Notes under the pieces: generated by a model | What the model was told of the DNA's origin: nothing | Databases searched by the model: none | Seen by the model: the letters and a program-made list of their open reading frames with translations, nothing else | Origin: Haemaphysalis longicornis | Lineage: Eukaryota; Arthropoda; Arachnida; Ixodida; Ixodidae | Direction: 5' to 3' | DNA: 64,000 nucleotides | Assembly: GCA_013339765.2 (NCBI GenBank) | Contig: CM023448.1 | Location: 282,407,717-282,471,716, forward strand | Part shown: one piece after another, positions 59,201 through 64,000 of the stretch | Position numbering within the stretch: position 1 is the first letter of the stretch | How the letters are laid out: every line of letters begins with the position of its first letter | Translations under genes and position numbers: made by a program

Positions 59201-59631
59201 CACTTGCGATGACATTGGTTTCACTCACAGAAAAGTGGTGGCATTGACCGGAAATCATGCTTAACATAAAATAAAAAAAAATCGACTAACAAGGGGTCAG
59301 ATGCATTCACGTGACCTAGACAATTAAGACCTTTACTACACTCTCCATACTGAAGTTAGGTACACTGAAAGGTAAAGCTTACAATTCAAAGCCATGTGAG
59401 TAGACAGTCAACTCCACATTCGGCTCCCAACACTCAGTAAATTTGCATGAAAACCTTCCCAGCCAACATTTTTGAGGGCACACATATTAAAGTGAGCACT
59501 AATCATTTGAATCAAGCTCATCAAATCAGCTTCGGACATGCTTACCTCCTCATCCATAAAATCTACAGGCCGAGATGAAAACTTTTCTGACTTGTTCGAC
59601 TTTGAGGACTTGAATGTTGAGGGAGTCCAAC
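20204..59631 (-). CDS. GPATCH1: GPATCH1 orthologue (G-patch spliceosome protein), 14 exons, 5' end outside window
   Basis: Fourteen minus-strand exons with mutually consistent phases join to 812 residues plus stop. Human GPATCH1 is about 931 residues, so mainly the N-terminal part is missing, beyond 64000. Conserved blocks in order are WTPSTF...VDFMDEE (residues 1-28), DLGEFGIAPQ (29-38), the G-patch ISIGIKLLNQMGWRQGQGIG-like segment with its Gly-rich core (about 83-125), VYGCALPPG, the GVGAFEEEDGDIYA block, YPPPKIPADFKPF, FDLVSPADRERLESI, SMTEWEKERERKEFQRAAL, MFGKLTHDEFEWHPVDLLC, HSIFNFLTPS, an acidic Ser/Glu stretch (about 576-605), MYGPKLPPGG, a Lys-rich tail, and a final SRLDKLRKLM. G-patch proteins bind and activate DEAH helicases; human GPATCH1 is found in spliceosomal complexes and is connected with DHX35. 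The nuclear Lys-rich tail fits this role. The long introns are filled with transposable elements. Confidence 0.93.
20232..21562 (-). other. GPATCH1 last intron
   Basis: A 1.33-kb intron separates the last two coding exons. Apart from the CA/CT microsatellite I see no element or gene. Confidence 0.8.
20931..20954 (+). repeat. CA/CT dinucleotide microsatellite
   Basis: A short CACACACACA run passes directly into CTCTCTCTCTCT inside the large intergenic/intronic A/T-rich region on the GPATCH1 3' side. Confidence 0.8.
21563..21726 (-). CDS. GPATCH1: GPATCH1 exon, residues 750-803, Lys/Ser-rich
   Basis: The exon codes SKSKKKKHKKHLKQAAVEKS, then HDSTESSSDSSESSDGELPK and YKDIMS. The same Lys tail followed by a Ser/Asp cluster ends human GPATCH1. 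Boundaries are GATTAG|TCCAAA and CAAG|GTATGC. Confidence 0.92.
21828..21928 (-). CDS. GPATCH1: GPATCH1 exon, residues 716-749, Lys-rich
   Basis: The exon codes PALQGTSKLRHSRKHKKKDH and then SKTEKKHKKKLK, a likely nuclear localisation and RNA-binding tail. The acceptor CCAAG|GCCCTG was chosen because the stronger-looking CTCCAG at 21915-21920 gives the wrong phase and an early stop. Confidence 0.85.
21929..23951 (-). other. GPATCH1 intron, left part
   Basis: The sequence holds poly-A and AAAGAGGGG-rich stretches near 22000 and several unsupported open frames. No known element is identified before the TTAA transposon at 23952. Confidence 0.5.
23952..28176 (-). mobile_element. TTAA-flanked DNA transposon, copy A, with a nested insertion
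   Basis: The ends are TTAACTCTATCGTTACCACG (left) and CGTGGTAACGAAAGAGTTAA (right), an inverted repeat flanked by TTAA. The right 500 bp in reverse complement matches the left part of copy B at 37209, and the left part matches the right end of copy B in reverse complement, so both copies belong to one family in opposite orientation. TTAA targets and C-Y-CTTT-like termini suggest piggyBac superfamily by inference. No transposase domain is visible in the core of about 1.45 kb, so the copy looks non-autonomous. It lies in a GPATCH1 intron. Confidence 0.78.
24116..26899 (+). mobile_element. Nested insertion inside copy A, GGACCTCTCCC inverted ends
   Basis: The ends read GGACCTCTCCC and, at the right, GGGAGAGGTCC. 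The inverted similarity continues inward with GATGTCACG...AAGCGCACGTGC. Copy B is continuous across this point (TAAGTAATGATTGCGAAAA), which shows that the 2.8 kb was inserted. A frame at 24114-24395 contains MPVGCCALGYANLASRISGS, which could be a damaged N-terminus of a THAP-type zinc finger; this is a weak resemblance. Target-site duplication is unclear. Confidence 0.65.
28177..28744 (-). other. GPATCH1 intron remainder
   Basis: No element is recognised between the right end of the TTAA transposon and the exon at 28745. Confidence 0.6.
28745..29165 (-). CDS. GPATCH1: GPATCH1 exon, residues 576-715, acidic region
   Basis: The exon begins DSSEEEEEERPSLAFFKSIF and SESSEDEDEKPE, resembling human RPSMDLFRAIFASSSDE, and later has DSSMYGPKLPPGGTCLVDTK, like human EFGPRLPPVFC. 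It ends CCAG|GTAGGC. A SINE with its target duplication sits just upstream of the acceptor. Confidence 0.92.
29227..29463 (-). mobile_element. tRNA-derived SINE (Ruka-like), copy 1, full length
   Basis: Read on the minus strand the element starts with a tRNA-like head holding an A box (GTGGCTCAGTGGCTAAGG) and a B box (GGTTCGATTCC), followed by the body TCTGATGGAGGCGAAAAGC and a CAATCAATCAA tail. TACAAGAGGGAAATCA occurs at 29211-29226 and 29464-29479 as a perfect 16-bp target-site duplication. The structure fits the tick SINE Ruka by family knowledge. It is in the same strand sense as GPATCH1 and ends about 60 nt from a 3' splice site. Confidence 0.88.
29806..29990 (+). pseudogene. C-terminal fragment of a non-LTR retrotransposon ORF2
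   Basis: The frame reads TEWTPRDGPRKRGWPITQWR, then DEIRNFGGEEWTQAARDRSS and WRPMGEAF. The GRP..RW.D.I....G..W...A.DR..W..L.EAF pattern is the common C-terminus of LINE endonuclease/reverse transcriptase proteins. Only about 55 codons remain, in a GPATCH1 intron. Confidence 0.75.
29991..30837 (-). other. GPATCH1 intron, nothing recognised
   Basis: Continuation of the intron between the LINE fragment and the exon at 30838. No feature is supported. Confidence 0.6.
30838..30923 (-). CDS. GPATCH1: GPATCH1 exon, residues 547-575
   Basis: This short exon codes a low-complexity Ala/Glu-rich linker (GDEPVAESAAPDTKTS, then GKTEE). It is assigned by its splice sites (CTTCAG|GTGATG, GAAGAG|GTAAGT) and matching phases, not by sequence conservation. 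Confidence 0.82.
30924..33001 (-). other. GPATCH1 intron, nothing recognised
   Basis: This intron of about 2.1 kb contains poly-T/poly-A tracts (31180, 31530) and short random frames only. Confidence 0.65.
33002..33114 (-). CDS. GPATCH1: GPATCH1 exon, residues 509-546
   Basis: The exon codes CGKVGLATVTVDKHSIFNFL and then TPSAQEDEPPKDSGNGE. HSIFNFLTPS corresponds to human YSVFNFLTLPE. Boundaries are TTCACAG|CTGTGG and GAAG|GTAAAG. Confidence 0.92.
33828..33955 (-). CDS. GPATCH1: GPATCH1 exon, residues 467-508
   Basis: The exon codes EETADAAKAAQLGMFGKLTH, then DEFEWHPVDLLCRRFNVPNP and YP. It is one of the most conserved regions (human MFGKLTRDTFEWHPDKLLCK). It ends CCCAA|GTATGC. Confidence 0.95.
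33956..35923 (-). other. GPATCH1 intron, left part
   Basis: No element is recognised up to the Tigger-type insertion at 35924. A C-rich run (CCCCCCCCCCCCCC) lies near 35717. Confidence 0.6.
35924..36741 (+). mobile_element. Internally deleted Tigger/pogo-type DNA transposon
   Basis: The termini CAGTCAAACCTCGATATATC and its near-perfect inverse GATATATCGAGGTTTCACTG, both flanked by TA (35922-35923 and 36742-36743), are typical of pogo/Tigger elements in the Tc1/mariner superfamily. The 818-bp interior keeps a + frame with KEECEPEETWGQLERFVGAE and TAELTDVEILAEL, resembling the C-terminal end of Tigger transposases. The catalytic DDE core is missing, so it is non-autonomous. Confidence 0.88.
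37209..38899 (+). mobile_element. TTAA-flanked DNA transposon, copy B
   Basis: TTAACTCTTTCGTTACCACA at the left and GCGGTAACGAAAGAGTTAA at the right are inverted termini with TTAA at both edges. The copy is 1.69 kb and matches copy A over most of its length outside the nested insertion. Conserved internal text includes TCTAGGCACTGCACTTTTAG (about 37322). No transposase domain is seen; the open frames are short. It lies about 70 bp from the GPATCH1 splice donor at 38965-38970. Confidence 0.8.
38971..39149 (-). CDS. GPATCH1: GPATCH1 exon, residues 407-466
   Basis: The exon codes EVFPAMQPLSMTEWEKERER, then KEFQRAALICQPSQGLESRF and KDEDDVIDITVDKA. The MTEWE.ERER.EF.RAAL core is shared with human. 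The 3' end lies only about 70 bp from a TTAA-flanked transposon inserted in the intron. Confidence 0.94.
39150..40507 (-). other. GPATCH1 intron, unassigned
   Basis: A GC-richer patch at about 39400-39830 gives open frames on both strands (for example 155 codons, minus strand, 39241-39708), but none has a recognisable domain or supported splice partner. It may be a decayed repeat. Confidence 0.45.
40508..40920 (-). mobile_element. Second Tigger/pogo-type remnant
   Basis: The left end TACCTTATTTAATCGAGTAT with GGTTCTAATGCGCACG resembles the termini of the element at 61692. On the minus strand 40669-40887 codes VKRVSIEQMDRWVAEACCGI and then SKKYRISNAMDNTEDEMWLE, matching the C-terminal W..A...IP..MV..S...C.ISNA.DG.ED pattern of Tigger transposases. 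The right end was not found, so the copy is truncated. Confidence 0.75.
41185..41238. repeat. 24-bp near-perfect hairpin
   Basis: TTTCATGGTCTCTGC plus TTTTGTCCT (41185-41208), a 6-nt loop, then AGGACGAAAGCAGAGACC plus ATGAAA (41215-41238). Only one pair is not Watson-Crick (it becomes G-T in RNA). It lies in a GPATCH1 intron. Confidence 0.88.
41239..42574 (-). other. GPATCH1 intron, nothing recognised
   Basis: Short frames only; no repeat or gene is identified between the hairpin and the repeat at 42575. Confidence 0.5.
42575..43040 (+). repeat. About 470-bp dispersed repeat, copy 2
   Basis: The segment is homologous in order and orientation to 19050-19520. Landmarks are GGTATGAGTGCTACACTTGA, GTCTGTTACACACACCTCG, CACAGCTGCTTTCAAAACG and GTGGTGCGCCTACAGATGG. 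Confidence 0.65.
43200..44308 (+). mobile_element. Possible third, diverged member of the TTAA-ended family
   Basis: The right end ATCGACCATTTTTCCGCAGT, then CACAGAAGAGTTAA (to 44308), resembles the right end of copy B (GTCAATTTCCCGCGGTAACGAAAGAGTTAA, in two parts). Inside, the frame 43229-43441 has an acidic stretch RSDDSSDDVDSSDFSSDEDS, of the kind often found near the N-terminus of piggyBac-type transposases. No left end or DDE core is recognised, so this is tentative. Confidence 0.3.
43845..43975 (-). repeat. Dispersed repeat shared with 12903-13035
   Basis: In reverse complement this contains AATCGACCAGATTTGGGGG, AAATCCCAAAGGTGGAGTAA, TTTGACATCCACCTCAATGC and AAAGCTATGCAGCTTTCTC, in the same order as 12903-13035. 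Confidence 0.65.
44447..44488 (+). repeat. 14-bp unit repeated three times
   Basis: ACTTAAGCTGTGAC occurs three times in perfect tandem, starting at 44447, 44461 and 44475. Confidence 0.95.
44489..45524 (-). other. GPATCH1 intron, right part
   Basis: No element is recognised between the 14-bp tandem and the exon at 45525. Confidence 0.6.
45525..45797 (-). CDS. GPATCH1: GPATCH1 exon, residues 316-406
   Basis: The exon codes SIFDLVSPADRERLESIKK, an Ala/Pro-rich linker (QAAAQAAPAATKPPVPVS), and KPFARDEAKQKRFEQYLS, which parallels human KPFAKDPEKQKRYDEFL. Boundaries are TTCTCAG|GATCGA and CTGG|GTGAGT. Confidence 0.94.
46090..46296 (-). CDS. GPATCH1: GPATCH1 exon, residues 247-315
   Basis: The exon codes PKSKPVHDRSKALEGFHLAK, then KLYPPPKIPADFKPFHEPPK and a basic segment KRERRRFEEPK. 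The YPPP..PADFKP motif is diagnostic of the family (human YPPPELPRDYRPVH). Confidence 0.94.
46297..48917 (-). other. GPATCH1 intron with a poly-A tract
   Basis: A 25-base A run lies at 46459-46483. Other frames in this 2.6-kb intron are short and unsupported. Confidence 0.6.
46459..46483 (+). repeat. Poly-A run
   Basis: A 25-base A homopolymer in a GPATCH1 intron. No retrotransposon body is attached that I can recognise. Confidence 0.9.
48918..49047 (-). CDS. GPATCH1: GPATCH1 exon, residues 204-246
   Basis: The exon codes AFGVGAFEEEDGDIYAREDM and then DELDEKPRKSLPAIE. It matches human AFGVGALEEEDDDIYA. Boundaries are TTCTAG|GCATTT and GAAG|GTATGA. Confidence 0.94.
49048..49576 (-). other. 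GPATCH1 intron, unassigned
   Basis: Nothing recognisable lies between the exon and the SINE copy 2. Confidence 0.6.
49577..49818 (-). mobile_element. tRNA-derived SINE (Ruka-like), copy 2
   Basis: The element has the same layout as copy 1: tRNA-like head with A-box text GTGGCTCAGTGGCTAAGG, a decayed B box, the body TCTGATGGAGGCGAAAAGC, and a CAATCAATCAA tail. GCTCTTGGTCAA at 49565-49576 and 49819-49830 is a 12-bp target-site duplication. It is in the same strand sense as GPATCH1. Confidence 0.87.
49831..50998 (-). other. GPATCH1 intron, unassigned
   Basis: Between SINE copies 2 and 3 I see no supported feature. Confidence 0.6.
50999..51195 (+). mobile_element. tRNA-derived SINE (Ruka-like), copy 3, 5'-truncated
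   Basis: The copy begins just before the B box (GGTTTGATTCCCGG), lacks the A box, and continues through TCTGATGGAGGCGAAAACC to a CAACAATCAATCAA tail. CTATGACCTCCTTA (50985-50998) and CTATGGCCTCCTTA (51196-51209) form a target duplication with one mismatch. It is antisense to GPATCH1. Confidence 0.85.
51210..53089 (-). other. GPATCH1 intron, unassigned
   Basis: The stretch holds an (AAT)n microsatellite near 52176 and an AGAAGAAAGAAAG purine tract near 52960. No element or gene is recognised. Confidence 0.6.
53090..53456 (-). CDS. GPATCH1: GPATCH1 exon with the G-patch, residues 81-203
   Basis: The exon codes QSIGIKLLNQMGWRQGQGIG, whose hydrophobic and glycine pattern is the G-patch that contacts DEAH helicases, then KVYGCALPPGTQ and HTFAPADVDDVLYVPKNN, and ends KLAITGQ. 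The acceptor is TTGCAG|CCAGAG and the donor GACAG|GTGATG. Confidence 0.95.
53930..54307 (+). pseudogene. Penelope-like linker region
   Basis: The 125-codon frame contains FVSQVERLSAAGYPASML, then MIPYLHGISHQIKKNAERVG and VVFSEPNKLGAMCRKVNRM, the region between RT and endonuclease in Penelope-like proteins. Its N-terminal residues are translated from the inverted repeat and are not native. Confidence 0.75.
53949..53985. repeat. 14-bp perfect hairpin at the left arm of the Penelope-like fragment
   Basis: GGGTTTTGATAGGA (53949-53962), a 9-nt loop, and TCCTATCAAAACCC (53972-53985). The same 14-mer opens the right arm at 54790. Confidence 0.9.
54340..54721 (+). pseudogene. Penelope-like GIY-YIG endonuclease, frameshifted
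   Basis: VVYEIPLKCGCVYIGQTG (about 54370-54423) carries the GIY-YIG-type motif. A one-base shift near 54415 then moves to the frame with RALLNDQLVEHGATVKRGTG, LALHCKTQC and EREIFEAYVINKTGKRCVS. The conserved LxEH and Glu-containing EAY helix are present, but the shift makes it non-functional. Confidence 0.78.
54847..55115 (-). other. GPATCH1 intron, remainder
   Basis: No feature is recognised. Confidence 0.6.
55116..55273 (-). CDS. GPATCH1: GPATCH1 exon coding residues 29-80
   Basis: The exon codes DLGEFGIAPQKIQVREDFVD, then NQGPIPGSPPLKNLFKPV, leading into the G-patch. It ends GTTAG|GTAGAA, leaving two bases of a Ser codon. The frame stays open only with this donor. Confidence 0.9.
55274..57141 (-). 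other. GPATCH1 intron, unassigned degenerate DNA
   Basis: From about 55670 to 57000 the sequence is less A/T-rich and yields broken minus-strand frames such as FRTYTNPFHSSRYCPSFNTQ and GMLKYHERNTTTSSTVTFRG. They look like decayed mobile-element protein, but I cannot name the family. Confidence 0.4.
57142..58816 (+). mobile_element. TTAA-flanked element with AGGGACACTGAAG ends
   Basis: The left end CTTAAAGGGACACTGAAGGC and the right end, inverted (CTTAAAGGGAAACTGAAGAC), match at about 20 of 22 bases, with TTAA at 57142-57145 and 58813-58816. The 1.67-kb interior has a + frame 57096-57548 and a + frame near 58591-58782 (VGRLRDSCFDYLRDYFQGTD, then CGCQSIF) without a recognised transposase domain. 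It is probably non-autonomous; the superfamily is not assigned. Confidence 0.65.
58817..59545 (-). other. GPATCH1 intron, nothing recognised
   Basis: Short frames only between the element and the exon at 59546. Confidence 0.6.
59546..59631 (-). CDS. GPATCH1: GPATCH1, first exon in window
   Basis: The acceptor is AATCCAG|GTTGG and the donor GAGGAG|GTAAGC. The exon codes WTPSTFKSSKSNKSEKF and RPVDFMDEE after a split Gly codon, matching the human EGWTPSTF...EDFMDEE region. The preceding exon was not found up to 64000. Confidence 0.92.
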
Positions 59632-61529
59632 CTGGATTGAGTCAAAATGGCAATGTCATGAACAGGAGAAACAGAAATATCAACTGAGTGCATCGTAACG
59701 GCACGCAATAAGGGAAGCAAAACACACGGTGAGATGACAGCAATGCTGTGAAATGTAAAAGGTTTGTATTAGAGGTGTGCAAATATTCAAATCTTTGAAT
59801 ACCTAAAAAATAGGGTTTACCGCTCGATTCGATTTGCAGTGCAGTTCTACGGCAGTTCTAAGTTTTCAAATATTCAGAATCTACGATTACGTAGAGAAAT
59901 AGAAATGTGCCTCACCGCACAACTTACCCTTTGTGTTGGCTTTCTTGCACAAGGTCAGAGTTGTGCAAAAAAGCCTGACACATGCAGGCCTTGCGCGAAA
60001 CAAGTGTACGCTAACGCTGGTGCATATTAGCTGCACAGGAACACTGCTTGTGCAAAATTTATAAGCTGAAAAGAACTCCCTGTCAATATAGTGGAATGAG
60101 TGAAGAATCAGGAGCTCTTTCTAGTTGGCAGTGCTTTCAGTTAGGTACTGGTAATACCTGCCACTAGTATGTCTGGCCTCTTTTCGACGAGTGGAGGGAC
60201 TGCAGCCAGTCAAATATACTTGTGGTATTCACAGTGTGTTAAGCAACACATATTCCTTCATGGAAATTTACTCCGAATTTTTGTTGCGCTGCTTCGCTAC
60301 CTTGTCTTAATCGTTTATTTCTAATTTTTTGTACCATTTTTTTATGAAGCCCTAGTAAATGAACCCTCAGATGTGTTGAGTCCTTACATATTTTTTTTTA
60401 GCTATGTTCTAGAAGCTTTTTACACAACAATAAAGCAAAGATATTGTATTCGAAAATATTTGACTCAATTCACAACCAATTTTTATTAGAATATATTTTA
60501 TTTGAAGTCCCACATTTGATATCTGAACACGTCTAGTTTCTAGACTTATTACCTACAAATTAATTTACTATGTTAAGTATATGTATGCTGACAACCTGGC
60601 TAGTGGTATGTCACAGAACTACAACTGTTATTATTACTGCTTAACACTTTTCCACAGTGTTTCCAAACTAGGCTCCCCTCACACCAGTCAAACCCATTAC
60701 AACAAACTGCAAATGAACCAGGATTAGTTCAATATATCCGTACCTGCTTATAGCGATTTCTCATCATGAATTCTCTATACGCAGGATAATTTCTAAACAG
60801 AACTCCAATAAATAAAAGACTCCCAATAATGATAAACCAAACTGCCTTGGACACTGTGGATGTCACTGCTTTAAACGTGCACAAACATAATGCACCAAAG
60901 CTCTAGTAATTCACAGCCACAGCTACTCAAAGCCATCTTTGCTATTCAACCGAGCTTTTACTTCATGCAATCGTTATCACGAAAAGTGGTTCAGCTTCGC
61001 TTTGGCTGGGACGTTATAAGTTTTAATCCACTAAGAAAAGAACACCTTGTTAAAAGCCGTGGGTGCCAAGAAGGATGACATAACTTCCAGTAAGTGTTTG
61101 GAAGTGCAGGCCAGAGCATTGGCCCGCAGTATTGTGAAATAAATAAATAAACAAAAGCAAGACAAGGGCTGAGGCTTGATACACAGCCATGTTGTCAGCA
61201 GGCAAACAAATGAAGCACAAAGGTTGTATTGGCACCAGCTACCAATGCTTTCCAGAAGCTCCTTTTCTCTCTCTGAAACAATGATAAAGGTGGCACTGAG
61301 GTGATGCCACCTGCTTCTATTTCTTTTATTGTACATTGTAAAATATCTTACCCCTGAAATCGGAGGAACCGGCATGTTTTAGAAATGGTCGCATTCCCTC
61401 AGAATTCGCCATATGTGACACATACAACAGGATGTATTTACAGGTGATGATGCAAACATACACATTCCTAGATGAGCAAAAAAATTTCCAAAATGAGATT
61501 TTAAACTGTGAAGCTATACCTGGTCAATG
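59632..61529 (-). other. GPATCH1 intron upstream of the first exon in window
   Basis: No upstream GPATCH1 exon (expected FHGAF..GFSAGYFNTVG-like) was found. The stretch is A/T-rich without a supported element. Confidence 0.55.
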
Positions 61530-61690
61530 GACTGCTGTAGTGGAGGGCTACAGACAAATTTAGGGTACCTGGTGTTCTTTTATACGTCCTGAAATCGCAT
61601 GCACTTTGTTTTTCGCCTCCATCAGGAAAAGAGCCATCATGCATCTAAGGGCTCAGCAAAGTAACGCCTCAGCCATTGATACATCGATAG
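61530..61690 (-). mobile_element. Degenerate Ruka-like SINE fragment, copy 4
   Basis: On the minus strand ATGGCTGAGGCGTTACTTTG resembles the A-box head, CCTGATGGAGGCGAAAAAC the body, and GTAGCCCTCCACTACAG the 3' body of copies 1-3. The B box and tail are lost and no target duplication is seen. Confidence 0.65.
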
Positions 61691-61691
61691 A

Positions 61692-62373
61692 TACCGTAAT
61701 TACCCGATTCTAACGCGCCCCTGATTCTAATGCGCACCCGATTTTCCAGGCGAAAAACCGAAGAAACTTGCACCTCCGTTTGTAACACGCAAAGAACTTG
61801 TGAGCAAGAAAAACGAATGCGAGAGAAACGGGTGATTTATTCCCCGAAGTAATCTCACTCATCTCACTCCTCGTCACTCTCCGAGAGCTCCTTGTCGCCT
61901 TCCGCTGACCGCAGCATCTCGTCATTGGTGCCGTCAAGCGCGTTCGCAATGCCACACTTCTGAACAAACGTTCAACCATGTTCAATGGGATCGTGGCGCA
62001 CGCCTCGCATGCCCATCCCGCGAGCTTCTCCAGAGGCATACGCTTCAGCCAACCGCTCGTTGTGAACGCGTGGGAGCCGCTCGTAAGCCGCGGAAGCGGC
62101 ACACCTTCGTTGCCGCTGCTGCCATTGCTGTTATCAAGCACGCAAGTGGAATAATTTGACGATTTGTGTGAACGCCCAGAGAAAAGCCTAGGCGCCTAGA
62201 TCCGAAAAATTGTTGCTAAAAGCTTTGGCGCCATCTTGAGATGACGATGGGTGGAACGAAATTTTAGCTGTTTCGGCAGTTTCGGTTTCGTATCCGATTC
62301 TAACGCGCATGCGATTTTTCGGCCTATTTTCGCGGAAAAAAGGGGTGCGCGTTAGAATCAGGTAAGTACGGTA
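61692..62373 (-). mobile_element. Internally deleted Tigger/pogo-type transposon
   Basis: The inverted termini TACCGTAATTACCCGATTCT (left) and AGAATCAGGTAAGTACGGTA (right) begin and end with TA, the target dinucleotide. On the minus strand the C-terminus of a Tigger-type transposase survives: KRMPLEKLAGWACEACATIP, then after a frameshift FVQKCGIANALDGTNDEML and a Glu/Asp/Ser end ESDEE followed by a stop. The catalytic core is deleted. Confidence 0.83.
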
Positions 62374-64000
62374 CACACATGCATAGTGAAACCTTTTTCA
62401 AAGTTACTGAGGAGCAGGCATCTTCCAGGCTTCCCCCACAACATGTCAGTCTCCCTCGTACTACAAGTCCTGAGAAGGGGAATCCATTCGGCCACTCCCC
62501 TGCACACTAATATCGGCCCTAGTTGTGTGGCCTAAAACTAGGACCAGAACAGAGGTGGTAGGGATCTTGAAGAATCCTTTCTCCCAAGGGGTTACTAGTG
62601 ACAATATTGTGACGTACGACTAAGAGCAGAATGTAAGTTTGGTTTTATGAGGCCACAGTTACACCTAGGCTATAAGCCACGCAGTTAGGAGCAGGAAACA
62701 ATTTTGGACAACCTAAGGTTCCGTAAAGTGAGCTAGATCCCATACACATCGGAATTATTACCTTTGAGCCCCATAAGAGGTGCAGCCTTCATGGTCAGAA
62801 GCCTAGGCTACGACCTTGTGCATTGCCACCTGAAACCTCAGCCACTCTACCACTGCTCGAGGCACAAAAAGTGGGATTTGGTTGCAGTGGCATGGTCTCG
62901 TGATGAACATTATTATATAGAGGCATTCTTCTTCTGGCACCTGGCATTCATCATACCTTAGTGACAAATTACAACATTGCCTGCAGTGAGCCAGTAAAAC
63001 CAAAAATGTCACCAATCCCGTAAAGCTGCAGTACAGTTTGTTGGAACAATTTTAAATAGGTCAGATAAAAGGATCTTTAGCTGACAAGTAGCACTCATTT
63101 TAGCAGCTTTTCTTAGTATAACAATGACAGGCACCACTTTTTTTGCATTTATAAGCCCCTGTATGACCAGCATATCACGACCAACATGTGGCGCTAATCA
63201 CAACCTCAGCTGATAAAGAATGCTAGCATAGCTGCCTGCTTTTCAAGTAACGTATTTAGGGCAGCATTTCTTAACGTTATGACGGCCAACTGAGCTTAGA
63301 AATGGCAGCGCCTACTCACTGCCTGGCAATCTGAAGGTTGCCAATGAAAAAAAGCATTTTTCTTCTCTTCACTGCCACTAAAGACATGAAGTGAGTTTTT
63401 GCAACTGGAAAGTGAACACAAAGTAGTTAACAGTAGGGGCTTAAACACGATCACACGCCATGCATTAACACTGACACTGCAGTGCTGCAGTTGGACACAT
63501 CCACTTTTACTGTTAAAACTTTGATTAGATATCAATGAAAGTGCTCCAGTTCCGCTGCAAAGTGGTTACTTCATGGCACGTCCAGTTAGACAGAGAAAAT
63601 ATTATGTAGTGCAGGAAGGCACCCACGCTTATAAATGTTTTGAGGCAATCTTGCAAAATAAAGCAAAAACTTCCTCAAAATTTGAAGAGAGCTGAGTCGT
63701 GTGGGAAACACAGCTCTATACCAAGCTGAGTTGTATCCTGCCATATTGATAGAATGGGGTAATTTTTTTATGGTAGGCAAAGTACTACTTGGCTGCACTA
63801 AAGGCCAGACATTTGGTGGCCAGCTATACTCGGGTACAACTTAAGAACGGCAACAGAAGTTGCCACTGTGCCCCATAACCACAGCCGCATACTACTCCGT
63901 GTGGCGCGAGTAGTGCGTTACTGGGAATATTATGAACATGGCACGATCTGTTTCCATGATTTTGTGGACTTAATATGCCTATAACTTACTGCAGTGACGA
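62374..64000. other. Probable GPATCH1 intron to window end
   Basis: No exon, repeat or element is recognised. Because the GPATCH1 start is not seen, this is most likely still intronic. Confidence 0.45.

Noticed and set aside
1..64000. CRISPR arrays, bacterial operons or viral genes
   Set aside because: No regularly spaced short repeats with unique spacers, no ribosome-binding-site-led gene clusters and no viral hallmark protein were seen; the only tandem array is a direct minisatellite without spacers.

Overview
The window reads as nuclear DNA of an arthropod, most probably a hard tick (Ixodida). This rests on three observations: intron-rich orthologues of metazoan genes, a dense mix of decayed transposable elements, and several copies of a tRNA-derived SINE whose body resembles the tick Ruka family. 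No prokaryotic, organellar or viral gene was recognised.

Three host genes are supported. (1) Positions 10363-11826 (+) hold a complete three-exon orthologue of Protein C10 (human C12orf57/GRCC10), 118 residues, with a 68-nt GC-AG first intron. (2) Positions 17922-18864 (+) hold a predicted three-exon gene for an 80-residue basic protein that I do not recognise, behind a GC-rich CCAAT-containing promoter-like stretch. (3) From 59631 down to 20204 (-) lie the last 14 exons of a GPATCH1 orthologue (G-patch spliceosome-associated protein). All intron phases agree and give 812 residues; the N-terminal exon or exons lie beyond position 64000. GPATCH1 converges on gene 2, and its introns make up about 60% of the window.

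The left 18 kb outside the genes is repeat-rich. It contains a degenerate I-type non-LTR retrotransposon (1-4400), a 49-bp minisatellite (about 6055-6497) between two copies of a dispersed repeat, a dead RNase H-bearing LINE tail (7741-8570), and a dead Ty3/Gypsy zinc-finger/integrase segment (about 13060-14467).

The GPATCH1 introns hold most of the DNA elements. Two copies of one TTAA-flanked, TTAACTCTTTCGTTACC-ended family lie in opposite orientation (23952-28176 and 37209-38899), and the first carries a 2.8-kb nested insertion with its own inverted ends. Three pogo/Tigger-type remnants lie at 35924-36741, about 40508-40920 and 61692-62373. Another TTAA-flanked element lies at 57142-58816. 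A Penelope-like GIY-YIG fragment is enclosed by 57-bp inverted repeats (53906-54846). Four SINE copies are present, three with visible target-site duplications.

I did not find a convincing undescribed functional system. The items most worth follow-up are the unrecognised small gene at 17922-18864, the inverted-repeat Penelope fragment, the nested TTAA element, and the minisatellite that is open in all six frames.
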